From Leptodactylus fallax (lineage: Eukaryota; Chordata; Amphibia; Anura; Leptodactylidae), in NCBI GenBank assembly GCA_947044405.1, contig CAMRHE010000355.1:1502501-1566500 (forward strand): DNA of 64,000 bases, given 5' to 3'. The notes beneath the pieces are model-generated. The model saw only the letters and a list, made by a program, of their open reading frames with translations, was not told the DNA's origin and did no database searches. A program made the translations under genes and the position numbers. This document shows positions 33,560 to 46,137 of this stretch, piece after piece. Positions within the stretch are counted from its first letter, which is position 1. Each line of letters begins with the position of its first letter.

Positions 33560-34894
33560 CGCTGACGAGCAAAAGGGTAACAATATTTTGATCTTTTGAC
33601 TTTCAGGCTCCATATCTCACCATCCACTACAGCTTTGAACATGAGACTACCATAATTTTATAGACTATCTTGGCTATCTCATACATAAATTTGACTTGCA
33701 ACAATTTAGCATATGATCAGTTATCCAGCTCATTGATAGCGGTCTCTCAGCAAAGAAAATTGCCAAGCTGCATCATGTGAGTGCCATGACAGTTGGAAGA
33801 GTATGAAATGAAGTCCGTCCATCCATTCAAAAGCCAAGAGGTGGACGCCCAGGCAAAATATATGAGTCAACAAGGTCTATCAGTTCTGGCACAACAAACA
33901 GGGCAGTGGAGGTGGCTCATATGCTTCATAATAGTAATATCACAGATGTCCATACAAGCATTGCGCGTTAAGTCTGGAATAGTGAAAAGGTGATGAAGCC
34001 TCGACTTATATATTGTCATAAGAAGCGTCAGCTCGATTTTGCGAAAAAAGTATGAAAAGTGGACAGTAAAAGATTGGAAACAGATGATTTGGAACAATGA
34101 GACGAAAGTCAATAGACTGGGCAAGATGGGTGCAAATGGGTCTGGTAGAAACAAGGGAAAAGGGGGCTAACGGATCGAGTAATTGAAGGAACTGTAAAGT
34201 TTGGTGGTGGAAACTTGATGATACGGGGTTGTTTCACAGCCAAAGGCATTGAACACTTGACCAGGATTGATGGTGGTCTCAATGCAGAATATGTGAATAC
34301 CCTACTAGACAAGACAAGAAAAGTTACTTCGTACACTCGAGTACTATGGATATGAAAAGGATGACATAGTGTTCCAGCAGAACAACAACCCAAAGCATAT
34401 GTCGAGATTAGTGAATAAATGGTTCAATAACAATGAAGTAGAGGTGCAGGATTAGTTCCCAGACCTGAACCCAATTGAATATTGATGGTTAGAGTTGAAG
34501 AAAAAGCTGTATTCATACCCAAGTGAGTCGAACAGTATGCACCAACATTGGGAACATGTAGAAGAGACATGCTTGAATCTGATCAAGAGAATGCCAAGAA
34601 GGATTCAAGCAGTGTTGAAAGCCAAAAGTGGAATCACAAAACACTAACAAAGCAATAATAAAAATTGAAATTTATATTTTTAGGTGCAAAACAGTAACAA
34701 TGCAGTTACATGACAAGGAGCTGCATAACTAACCACATGCTAAATAGTTGCAAGTCAAATTTATGTATGAGATAGCCAAAATGATTGTCTATGAAATGAT
34801 GGTAGTCTCATGTTTGAAGCTGTAGTGGATGGTGAGATATGGTGTCTGAAAGTCAAAAGCTCAAAACATTGTACACTGATGAGCAAAAGGGTAA
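33560..34894 (+). mobile_element. decayed Tc1 element with flipped 3' tip
   Basis: Target TA lies at 33558-33559. The left end 'cgctgacgagcaaaagggt' and inner 'gacttttcaggc'-like sequence pair with the right end over about 95 bp ('actttcagacaccatatctc' on the complement). The outermost 23 bp of the right end (34872-34894) are in inverted orientation between ACATTG and CAATGT. The right flank is minisatellite, so the insertion entered the repeat above. Confidence 0.85.
33690..34648 (+). pseudogene. heavily degraded Tc1 transposase
   Basis: Recognisable pieces in several frames: SAKKIAKLHHVSAMTVGRV (first helix-turn-helix), RGGRPGK (AT-hook-like), FGGGNLMIRGCFTAKG, and 'gacctgaacccaattgaat' for the PDLNPIE block near 34460. 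Many stops occur, including one at the WPxxSPDLN region. It cannot encode an enzyme. Confidence 0.8.
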
Positions 34895-35522
34895 CAATGT
34901 CCCCTAGTGGCTCCTATGGTGTTTGTTATGAAATTTGCAAAAATTTTGGGATCGGCCGACCTTGGAATTTTTGGGGTTCACCACCCACAAAGTATTATTA
35001 TAATAGTATTAGTATAATTAGTATAATAATTAGTATAATGAGCGAAGGCCCAGGGGAGGTGATCATAGATAAAAAAAAAAACAGTGTTACTCACCACTTC
35101 TGGGCTCCGCGCCTCTTCAATGAGATCACAGACTGCTGAGACCTGTAATTGGGCCTCAGCAGCTGGAATAACCTGCGTGACCAGTGAGGCTCAATTACTG
35201 GCCTCAGCACTCTGTGACATCATTGAAGAGTCCAGGAGAGGTAAGTAACACAGTTTTTTATGTTTGATCACCTCCTCTGGACCTCTGCTTATTATATTCT
35301 GGTGTCTGAATAGACTCCAGGATATATTCTGCCTTCAGCCACTAGGAGGGCCCGTATACCGAGCTGGCATCATCAACGTGATGTGGGACATACAGGGCCC
35401 CGTGGAAGGCTGAAAGGGGAGCGGAGGCAGCCATGGGCAGGAGCTGGAATCGGAAAATAAATAGGGGCCCAAAGACTGCTATGGCTGCTATAGCAGTAGT
35501 TCTGCCTACATGTATGGCCAGC

Positions 35523-35812
35523 TTAAGGGAATTTCCAGTGAAATAAGGAAAAATTATTAAAAAGATATTTCACAGGGCTCAAAATGGGGATGCAAGTATA
35601 AAAAAATAATACCATCATCAATTCACCACCCCTGTTCGATTTCTGCTAAGGTCCCTGATGATCTTTACTTTCCAGTAACTGACCGTATGGGCATTTCCTG
35701 TGTGTTGAAAGACTGACATGAGGATTGGTGAGGGTGAGTATCATTTTTAAGTTAGAATTACCATTCTGAGCACTGTGAAATATTTTTATACTTCACTGTA
35801 AAACCCCTTTAA
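35523..35812. mobile_element. TTAA-flanked MITE, 290 bp
   Basis: Left TTAAGGGAATTTCCAGTG and right 'cactgtaaaacccctttaa' are inverted repeats. Family as for 11806-12088; the interior is unique. No ORF. Confidence 0.7.
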
Positions 35813-36767
35813 GACATGTTCTTAGCTTGAGAAAAACTTTGTATGACTTTTCTTACATTGGCTGCTATACTTTGCATGCCCAGATTTGGAATGCCTTTGT
35901 TTTCTCCAAGAGTCCCCAGCCTAAGGATTTCATAAATGGTTTCTAAAACCACTGATGCCAAAACACAGTGTGCACACTCAATGCCTTCAGCATATTTGAA
36001 AAGATAAAAGTAAAATTAAGTGAGCATGTGAGTCTGACCTCTAAGTTGGTTAGTGAGGCAGAAATGCTCTTGGCTACAACATGACCTAATTCTGGATTCG
36101 CACTGCAAATAACATCAGATAATCAGAACATTAACCTGATCTCTTTTGACCACATTATTCAAATCTTTCCTATTCCCTGAAAAGGTGGAAAAATATTCAG
36201 AGCCTCATCAGACGGCTTCCAGGCGGATATGTGTACAAGGCTGGGCCTGAAAAAAATCATCCCCTTAAGGGGAATAATCCAGATTCATAGGTCTCTCCTA
36301 AGTGAGATATTATACAACTGTCGCACAACCGATTCTCCATGCTAGAAAATTATATAATTTTTTTTTCTTTTTTTTTTTTTTAGTTTTGCTGACCTAACAT
36401 TCAAGGATTTCTATTTTTGTCTACCGTGGAAATTTATTTATTTTTCATAATTTTTTGGTTACTGAACAGGTATACAAATCATAAGAAAGGAAGTATTTCA
36501 CATACAGTATGTTGGTTAGAATAATGAGGCTAGTTAGATTATTAACTTTGGATTGCGTGTTAGATGATTTTGTGTTTTTTTTGCATTTTCTTTTTTTATT
36601 GATGTACAGATATTTGTGGCTGTAGGCTTTTGTTATGTTGGTCAGAGCCACTACTTCCTAAAATGTTATTGTCACAAATCCAATACAGAGCTCTGTGGTC
36701 AGTGAGTTGAAGTGTGATTTCCTCTTGCAATGCAATTGCCAGGGTTGCAAATGAAAAATGGGTGGCA
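35813..36767. other. unassigned sequence
   Basis: No gene recognised. T-rich tract at 36357-36382. Confidence 0.4.
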
Positions 36768-37177
36768 TTAAAGGGGTTATACAGGGAGTAATAAAGCTTA
36801 CCAGTGCATTTCCTGCTCTGTTTAATCTTTATTACTAATGTACACCATAGTCCCCTGGAGCCCCGTTCATTACTTTTACAGAGGGAAGCGATGGGAACTC
36901 TGGATCCTCAGTATCCTCTACAGCTGCTCTGAGTCTGTGACATCACCAACTCCCCACAGACGGGCCGCAGCTCCATTCACTAGAATATACTCAGTCATGG
37001 GACCCAGAGTCTGAATGGCTGCAGGGCAGGCAGGAAACAGAGAACCAGCGTCACAGCTCTCTGAAAAAGTCATAAACTGGGCTTCAGGGGACCTTCAGGG
37101 TATACTTTAGTAATAAAGCTTAACCAGTGCAGTAAATGGACTGGTAAGCTTTATTACTCCCTGGATAACCCCCTTAA
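36768..37177. mobile_element. TTAA-flanked MITE with about 35-bp inverted repeats
   Basis: Left TTAAAGGGGTTATACAGG followed by 'gagtaataaagcttacc'; right end is the near-perfect complement ('ggtaagctttattactccc' then 'tggataacccccttaa'). TTAA lies at both edges. An extra internal copy of 'agtaataaagcttaaccagtg' (37110-37132) sits near the right end. Non-coding. Confidence 0.8.
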
Positions 37178-37288
37178 TCAAAAGAGGCCCTAAAACATCT
37201 ACATAAAGTCTGTATGTCTTTCTTGTTTTTCATTGGATTTTTTTCCAGGTACTTTGGCTTCCTATAAAATTAAAGCAACACATAGACC

Positions 37289-38150
37289 TTAACCCCTTCC
37301 CACTGCAGCCATTTTTTTTTATTTTTTACTCCCAGCCTTCTAAAAGCCATACATTTCTATTTTCCTTTCACAGAACTGTATGAGGGCTAAATTTTTGTGG
37401 CACAAATTGTACTTCGTAATGGTACCATTTAATATTCTAATGGTACTGGGAAGCTGGAAAAAAAATCTGAATGAGGTGGATTTAAAGAAAAACTGTGTTT
37501 TCACAACTTCCTTATGGGCTTCGTTTTTACGGCGTTCACTGTGCAGCCAAAAGAACATGTTACTTGTATTCTGCAGGTCGGCATGATTACAGCGATAACA
37601 CCTTTTTATAGTTTGTTACATTTGATCACTTAAAAAAAAAAATAAAACCAAAACTTTGAATACAAAAATTTCCTGGAGTTGCCATATTCTGCCATATTCT
37701 TAAAATTTCTGTAAACGGGGCTGCATAAGGTGTCTTTTTTGTTGTTGGGCCAGATGTACTTTTTAGTCATAGCATTTTGGGGAATATCTGATGTTTTAAT
37801 TGCTTTTTATTCAAATTTTTATGGAAGGCCAAACATCGAAAAAATGCTGGTTCGGCACTTTTAATTATTTTCTCCTACTATGTTGTTCACCATATGGGAA
37901 AAATATTTTTATAATTTTTAGATAAAGTATTTTCAGATGCAGGAATACTTTTATTTTTAGACCCCCTAGGGGTCTTGAACCCCAGGGGGTCTGATCACTA
38001 ATACAATATACTGTAATGCTAATGCACAGCAATGTATTGTAAAATCCTAAAAGCCTTCAGTAAGCACTATGGAACAGTATTTCAATGGGAGACAGGGACT
38101 CCTAGCTGCGTAGATAACTACAATGCTAGGAGTCCCTCTCCTGGCATGAT
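37289..38150. repeat. remnant of the large 'ttaaccccttc' repeat family
   Basis: It begins TTAACCCCTTCCCACTGC, a terminus like those at 58046 and 63706. Interior motifs 'tgagggctaaatttttgtgg', 'gttcactgtgcagccaaaag' and 'gtattctgcaggtcggcatg' recur at 12395-12780 and in 62500-63060. The right end is not defined. Confidence 0.55.
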
Positions 38151-39050
38151 GTTCAAGCCGATAAATCAGACGCACACATGGACCGAGTTTTACAGGTGAA
38201 ACTCAGTCATGTGAATGTAGCCTTAGACCTACAGTACGTTTTAACAAAAACCTCACTAAAAATTGTAACTGCCTGTGTGATCTGTGTTACCATTGTCGTA
38301 GCAGCTTTATATGGTGTTTTTGGTGTGTTTTACTAACACAAGGACTTAAGAATTTGATCCTCAAACTACTGCAGGATTACAGCTAATGCTACAAGTCTTC
38401 CATAGCAATCCAGATATGCCATCCATAACACTTGATTTCTGCTTGCTCTTTTAAAAGTTAGAGACATTCAAGAGCTATGCTTGCTCATATCACTGCTGGG
38501 TGGCTTGCACACTCAGCGTTATTTTTAGTCCTGGAATTTACATGTGGCTGCCCAAAACATGCTCCAGCTAATGGATAATGATCCTGCTAAAATGTAAACT
38601 CAAGCAGGACTCTTTCTCCTTGATTATCATTTGCCTAAATTCCATTTGCATTGTTAGACATTGTGTATTTTGTCCATTACCCCAGTTGTAAAATAATGCA
38701 GACTATGTTGTTGCTATATAAATAGAAAATAATACATGTAATAATAACTGTCCTATATGACTATTCTAATTGGTCCCTACAACGTATAATTATATAAGAG
38801 TAGTTGACAGGTGATGTGGATGTTTTTCAGCTATACCTGACAAAGAGCTGAACCCATGGTCGGGGTGAAGGGTAGCTGTAATTTAGAAAAAAAATGCCAG
38901 TGTTGCTAATGCTAACCAGGGAGTGTTTTTTTCTGAAAAAGCATTTATTGGTACAAGAGCCCGAGTAGGAGTGAGTATAGATAACAATGGAATTACTCAT
39001 CATTTTGTAATTCCACTCCTGCTCCAGGCATCTCTCTGCACTGGCAGTGA
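38151..39050. other. MITE fragment and L2-like tail, otherwise unassigned
   Basis: 38205-38224 ends in 'gtgaatgtagccttag', the terminus of the 'ggctacattcac' MITE. 38590-38745 ('aaactcaagcaggactcttt' to 'tgctatataaatagaaaata') resembles a diverged L2 3' tail. A 120-codon minus-strand ORF at 38827-39189 has no recognisable motif. Confidence 0.4.
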
Positions 39051-39051
39051 C

Positions 39052-40444
<1,393 letters not shown>

Positions 40445-40834
40445 GTCACAGCATACATTTAAATTCTGAGACTTTCTTGGGTCAGTTTGCTTCATCTGCT
40501 TTGGGTACCAAAATACCTTGTCCCTGCTCTGGCTGAATCTGCTCAGGTAATTCTTTTCTCTTTATCAGTAGCCAGACTCAAACCTGCAGTTTTTGATTCA
40601 GTTTTTTTTTGTTTTGTTTTTTTGCCAAAATGAGAAGTGGATACCAGAGAAGTTAATATGTAAAGAAAAAAATTATACTTCATGGTTGTTCCCCCCTTCT
40701 CAAAAATTGCATCAAAAGCTACACATGTAAATGTATTATTGGTTTTTAACAATCCATACTTTTTTGAAGGGTCCTTTGACAACTAGAAGATCAAAAATGT
40801 CTGATTGCTGGGACCCCTTACATTATCTGTGAGG

Positions 40835-41106
40835 CAGTGGCGTAACTAAAGTCTTGTGGGCCTCGTTGCAAACTTTTGTCCGGGGCCCCCTACTTCATCC
40901 CTACAGTGAATTCTTGATAGTGTTGGTTACAGGTGCTAAGGAGTTTAATCAACCTTAGTGTGGTTAGAGTAATCTGTGGGTCTCCTTGGCATATGGGCCA
41001 GATGGAAGCTGCAATCTCAATACTGATGCCCGTGCTTATGGACCCCCTAAGGCTTCTGGGCCCCGATGGGACTGCACCCTCTGCACCCCCTCAAGTTAAG
41101 CCCCTG
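40835..41106. mobile_element. hAT-like MITE with perfect 8-bp duplication
   Basis: The 272-bp element starts CAGTGGCGTAACTAAAG and ends 'ctcaagttaagcccctg'. CTGTGAGG lies immediately on both sides (40827-40834, 41107-41114). The interior is C- and G-run rich ('ggggccccctac', 'gggccccgatggg'). No transposase. Confidence 0.9.
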
Positions 41107-41114
41107 CTGTGAGG

Positions 41115-41715
41115 GAAACTTTCAGTAAGTGTTCAGTTTCCTTGCATTGTCTCCACAGGGGAAATTAGGCATTATACGGAGCCCATTCAAATTAAAAAAC
41201 ATTCTGTCAGTCCCAGTGACTGGAGAGATGGACAAGATTATACACTACTGATCTACTCACACAGAGGATACATGGACCCCTGTTGTTGTGGTAATGGTCC
41301 CAGCAGTCGAACCCTCCAACATTCATACATTTATTACCTTCTGTGGAGCCCTGATGGTGTGACTAGTAAGTGGATTCTAAAATGCCAGATCGTGTGATTT
41401 TAATATAAGAGTTTTTATGCTGATTTTCAGGTTTTTTTTATAGCTATCGTCTCCAAATCTGTATTATATAAATAACACTAGAAGCATGCACAGTAGTACG
41501 CAATTTAGGCTAAAAGCTACAAAATATTCAGCACCTCAGGCAAATCTGTTAAGAATGAATTTGCCAGTTGATATATAGAAATTCTAAGATACCATTTGTC
41601 TGAAATATTTATCAACAGTTCCCAAGCAGTATATTTTTAAAGTGATATGAATGTACATTTCAGTTAATGTTGCCTTGATTCATCCATTCAGGTGAGCAGG
41701 GATATTTAAACCCTG
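41115..41715. other. unassigned sequence
   Basis: No gene or repeat recognised. Confidence 0.4.
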
Positions 41716-41965
41716 TTTCAGCGTATCCAGGTGCCTTCTACTGTATTTGGTTGTACATAGTGTGGCTTCCATATCCTGATTGCTTGTGCTGGATAGCTCT
41801 GTATTGACCTTTGCCTTGTTACTGGAAATTCACTTGTCTTCTGATTTCGACTCTGACGTTACCTCACTGACTTTTGCCTTGGACATGTTCACTCTCATTC
41901 ACTCTTATTTCTTATACTAGTTTCTGTGGTGATAACATGGGCCCCAAATTCAGTACAAGTCCATC
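41716..41965 (+). repeat. possible eroded Gypsy LTR
   Basis: Repeated 'tgacctttgccttg', 'tgacttttgccttggac' and 'ttcgactctgacgttacc' resemble the pyrimidine-rich middle of the LTR at 13842-14500. No clean TG/CA ends or target duplication were found. Confidence 0.4.
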
Positions 41966-42853
41966 TGGCTTCACAGCTGGCACTGGTAAAGGTGTTTTCC
42001 ACCTAATAATGTTCAAATCATGTTGGAAAGCTCTCACTAAGCATTCTAATTCACTTAAAAGCAGAGTGATCATGTATCAAATGTGGGACCTCCTCTCCAC
42101 TCTACAATGTACAATATAAAACTACAAAACATAAGACAATACTAAAAAAAGAAAAGCGCATACAAATTGCTTAAAATAATAGTACAAGCAAAATAATAAT
42201 TGTACATAAGACTAAAATGTAAGTAGATGATAGCCTTGCTTTAATTGACATATGTGCAGCAGGATGTTATCATCACTTACAATTACATCCCTGGGGTGAA
42301 CGCGCTCATAGCTTTTAACCAATGTTTAATAAATTAAACTGTTTTAATCAAACCCAACGCTGAAGTGATAACACTCACATCTATTTTAATTTCATGTTCT
42401 TTGATCTCCAGACAATTGCATATTAATTAAATACACTTATGTTTTGTATTTATAATCATCTTCCGGATTTTACAATAAAAGTGGTTATTAATAAACCACG
42501 GCAGAATTGTATAACATCAATCCCAATGTTACCAGGATCAGTGATCTGGTTGAAACAAGTATTATGGTGACTAATTTATTGCACTACTATAATATTAGGT
42601 GTTTGTAGTACATATGCCTCTCTAGACAAGGAAGCATTACTTAAAAGGGAAAGGGATGTGGCTTAGAGCACATTTTCAGGCCCTGAAATAAAGTCCAACT
42701 ATGGCTCCTGTGAATTAAACTAATAGCATCATACTGTTTTATGATACTATGAGCTTTGGAACTACCTTTCCACTGCTTTCCGGTGCTCACACCATCATGG
42801 GTGGACATGGGGACTGTTTGTCTCTGCCTAAATACGTTTGTGTGAAAATGGCC
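41966..42853. other. unassigned sequence
   Basis: No recognisable gene; A-rich near 42110-42200. Confidence 0.4.
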
Positions 42854-43630
42854 TTAAAGGGGTTGTCCGGGATGAAATAAAAATTTAACCCTAAACTAAA
42901 CTAAACTCCCCCCACCTAACTTCTAATTTACTTACTTTAAAAGAAATCTATAATTACCCAGATTGTGGGGGTGGTCATGTGACCGCCCCAGGCACACTTT
43001 CTGATATTCCGGTGACGTTCCGTTTCCCCGTTTCTAGAAACGGAACGTCACCAATACTCCCTCCCCCCACCACCATCATACTTACCTATCTTCATTCTTC
43101 TGAGCATGAAGTGTCACTTCCTTCTTTTCTGCCGGGGCCTGCGCAATAGAGCCTATTTTGCAAGCGCTGGCAGACGTGAAGAGAAGAAGCCTGTCTCCCT
43201 TACATGCACAATAGAGCTCTGTTGGCTCTATTGCACAGGTGCTGCAGAAGTCCACAGAAGAAGGAGCCGGCGGGACAGAAGAAACTGAACTCCAGGACAC
43301 AGAAGACAGGTAAGTATGATAAGATGAGGTGGAGGGGTGGGCTGAGTTAGTTAGTTAGGTAGGGCTAGTAGTCCACAGGCTAGCTAGGGAAACAGGGAGG
43401 GGGTATGAGAGAAGGATCTGAGTGAACAGCAATACATCATGGTAGTTGTAGGCTAATACAGCAGGAAGCTACTCATGTAAACAAATGCAGAGGATACCAG
43501 AAGCTCCCAGAGAAACTCAGAAATCACTCAAAACACTGCTAAAGGTATTTTGGTGTACTTATTAACCCATTAATAGCACTAAAATACCTTTTTTTTAAAA
43601 AAGTTTTTTTTACCCGGAAAACCCCTTTAA
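42854..43630. mobile_element. TTAA-flanked element, 777 bp, with internal hairpin
   Basis: Left TTAAAGGGGTTGTCCGGG and right 'cccggaaaacccctttaa' with TTAA at each edge. The right 240 bp is homologous, inverted, to the left end of 19991-21874. A perfect 16-bp stem (43011-43026 with 43037-43052, 'ggtgacgttccgtttc') has a 10-nt loop. A weaker dyad around 'caatagagc' lies at 43207-43240. Two opposing ORFs (43082-43300) are composition artefacts. Confidence 0.8.
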
Positions 43631-43876
43631 GATGCCACAAGGCACCAACATTTTGGTGCAAATTTTTGTAACAAATGAGCCAACTAATAGATAAAAGAGT
43701 ATAACATATCTCGAAGAACCAAATTTATCATACTATATTTAATTTGGTTCATCTTTAGACTGCCTGGTCTAAGTTTACACTGTCAAAATATTAAGATCAG
43801 CCCTATAACTTATTGGTGATGGCTAAAACCTTGCTAATTTGTGAACTGACTAATTTCTATTACAGAATTTCTCTTT
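43631..43876. other. unassigned spacer before L1
   Basis: Nothing recognised. The following 15 bases (43877-43891) are the left copy of the L1 target duplication. Confidence 0.4.
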
Positions 43877-43891
43877 AAGTTAATGACGGCA

Positions 43892-45345
43892 CTTCGCTCC
43901 CATCCCACCATAGGCCCCATGGTTCGAATCTGATCACAGCGCCCGATCCGCGAACATTTACTCCCTTTGGATTCTTTATGTTATCCAGTTCTGGACAATC
44001 CTCGGCTCCCTACTGGGATATCGGACAGGGTGTTTCGTAATTGGCGACGCCATAGTTTGTTTCGGGTCTCCCATCTTCAGGATGATTCGGGTTGGCATTT
44101 GACTCCAGGGGCATCACAATCTAATGCTCTTCCTCCCCTTGATAGCTGCCGTGAGATGCAGCTCTGCCATTTTTTTTCCTCCCTCCCAGCTCCCGCGAAC
44201 TTTAAGACTGAATACACGCCTTTAGACCACCTCTGCATCGGCAACACTCCTCTGCGCCATTCCCTTTCGGCCGTCTACAAGCTCCTGATTACACCTCCGC
44301 CCGAGGCAGTTCCTTGCTACATGTTGACATGGGAGTCGGATCTGGCACTCTCTCTTACCCAGGCCCAGAGGGAACGTATATTCCGTCTCACCCATGAGAC
44401 TTCAATCAGCTCTCACTACCAAGAGGCAAGTTTTAAGATCCTATCTAGGTGGTATAGGGTTCCCATGAAATTTTATTCACTCTTCCGACTGGTTCACCTA
44501 CCTGCTGGAGATGCGGGTCAGAGGAGGGCACCATATTTCATACTTTCTGGACTTGTACTGTTCTTGCCCTGTTCTGGGAGGGAGTTAAGAGAATCATTCT
44601 TCAGGTCACTGAAACATCTCATCTTCTAGGCCCTGTTCTGTTCCTCCTTCATCACTGCGCGTCTCCGGTTGCAAACATACAAGCGTTTCTTACTCCGCTT
44701 CTTGATTCTGGCGGCCCGAGCTTGCATACTGCAGTTTTGGAAGCGAACGGAGCCTCCTTCTCTCTCCCTCTGGATTTTGAAGGTCAATGAAATTATGCGC
44801 ATGGAAAACCTTACCTCTTTCCTGCATGATACGGTTGAAGTCTTCAACAAAACCTGGTTGTACTGGATGGAATGCCAGAGCTGTAGAGAATACTTGTTGC
44901 TTCTCGGTTCTGAATTCTCCACGCAGGCTTAGAGCCGGCCTTGGGGGCGCCTGGTCGACACTGCTGGTTTTCCTGTATCTCTCTGATTTACATCCCCCAG
45001 CAATCCCCGGGGTGGTTGCGCCCTCACTGATGGGGGTCTCGTCCGAGACTGTTCTAGGGTCTTTTCCTGGCCCTCTACCTTCCCCCCCTCCCCGTTTTTT
45101 TTTTCTCTCTTTCCCTTTCGTTGTTCTTTTTTCTCTTTATTTCTCTCTTCCTCCCCATTCTCTCTACACTCCTTACTTGTTTTTCCCCCTCTCTCTTACT
45201 CCTCCACTCTTTTTCGGTTTCATTGCCCATTTGGTCTATTTCGCTGACTTGTATTGTTTACACACAATTGTCTTTGCTGTTTCTTTTGCTTGTATATGCT
45301 TGTTTGTTTTTGATGTTCAAAATTAATAAAACTTTTGAATTGAAA
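43892..45345 (+). mobile_element. 5'-truncated L1-type LINE with 15-bp target duplication
   Basis: Flanked by AAGTTAATGACGGCA (43877-43891) and AAGTTAATGATGGCA (45346-45360), one mismatch. It starts within ORF2 and ends after a long pyrimidine-rich 3' untranslated region (about 45080-45230) with 'aataaaacttttgaattgaa' at 45325-45344. The duplication and truncation are the normal products of target-primed reverse transcription. The minus-strand L1 at 56645-57465 has the same pyrimidine-rich tail, so one family made both. Confidence 0.9.
43967..44940 (+). pseudogene. L1 ORF2 C-terminal region
   Basis: The frame from 43967 carries TWESDLALSLTQAQRERIF and TSISSHYQEASFKILSRWYR, which precede the zinc-knuckle region in this LINE group. 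A frameshift near 44505 moves the CWRCGSEEGTIFHTFWTC knuckle-like motif (44507-44563) into another frame, followed by ALFWEGVKRII. Endonuclease and reverse transcriptase domains are lost to 5' truncation. The original stop is probably near 44933, where the frame with WMECQSCREYLLLLGSEF ends. Confidence 0.85.
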
Positions 45346-45360
45346 AAGTTAATGATGGCA

Positions 45361-45746
45361 ATATATATAGATCATGATTTTAGCCTCTTTTGTCTTAAAG
45401 GGGATGTCCAAAAATTAGAAAATTCCAGAGGGACACAGGGCAGGTGTAACATATGGTGACGTATGCAAGTGATACTGGTACACACCTGCCAAATTGGAAT
45501 ACCTCTAGTAATAACTTATGCAACTGCAGTCCTTATACCAGCATTGTCACATACACTACCCAAAAAGATCCAGGCTATGCCAATCATGAGTGCAATTTCA
45601 TGGCCCCCAGTCTACTTAATTACAGTATATAACAGGATACCATCATAAGATACTGATATAACAGATTTTTGCATTGAGAATCATCAGGTAATAGTATTTA
45701 AAAAAAGGACCAGTCTGTAAAGTCAATATTAGGCTCTGTTCACATC
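45361..45746. other. unassigned sequence
   Basis: Nothing recognised beyond a lone 'cttaaaggggatgtcc' (45396-45411), a single TTAA-family terminus without partner. Confidence 0.4.
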
Positions 45747-46006
45747 TTTTTTTTTTTTTTTTTTAAATTCTTACTTGTATAGCACCATCATATTCCGCAG
45801 CGCTTTACAGACATTGTCAGTCACTGTGCCATATAGGGTTCACAATCTACATTCCCTATCAGTATGTCTTTGGAGTATGGGAGGAAACCGGAATACCTGG
45901 AGGAAACCCACGCAAACACGGGGAGAACATATAAACTCCTTGCAATTGTGGTCCTTGGCAGGATTTGAACCCAGGACTCCAGCGCTGCAAGGCTGCAGTG
46001 CTAACC
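45747..46006 (-). mobile_element. tRNA-derived SINE with L2-like tail
   Basis: In minus orientation the element starts with a tRNA-like head: GGTTAGCACTG (A-box part, complement of 45996-46006) and GGTTCAAATCC (B-box, complement of 45961-45971). A conserved core follows, complementary to 'cacgcaaacacggggagaac' near 45909-45928, like the central domain shared by vertebrate SINEs. The tail reads 'gtaaagcgctgcggaatatg' and ends in an A run (T run 45747-45764 on plus). The tail matches L2 3' ends, so L2 machinery probably mobilised it. Confidence 0.85.
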
Positions 46007-46137
46007 AACAAGTATAATAAGTATTGCTTATTGTGTATCTTTAACGAAAGGTGCAAATGTATGCATACAATGGCATATTTCAGCATTTGACTTCCATTAA
46101 AAAGTAGCAAATGGATGCATTACGTACATTGGAAACT

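Larger units (their letters stand above)
33137..35510. mobile_element. minisatellite-bearing DNA element split by Tc1
   Basis: The left tip 'caggagcataactag' (33141 on) resembles the 'caggggcgtaactt' hAT-like family, and the right tip near 35495-35510 ('gcagtagttctgcct') could be its partner. The body has 'gcaaacttttgacttggggt', then a tandem array, a Tc1 insertion (33560-34894), then 'gcaaaaattttgggatcgg' and 'aggcccaggggaggtg'. The same order recurs in 49957-50830. No coding capacity of its own. Confidence 0.65.

Noticed and set aside
43922..43967. 'ggttcgaatctgatc' as a second tRNA-like B-box
   Set aside because: It lies inside the L1 ORF2-derived insert and has no matching A-box upstream.
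44787..45459. 179- and 112-codon ORFs rich in Phe, Leu, Ser and Pro
   Set aside because: They read the pyrimidine-rich L1 3' untranslated region; apparent membrane segments are compositional.
45961..46006. Possible tRNA gene
   Set aside because: A- and B-box-like sequences are present but there is no cloverleaf; the sequence continues into a SINE core and L2-like tail.
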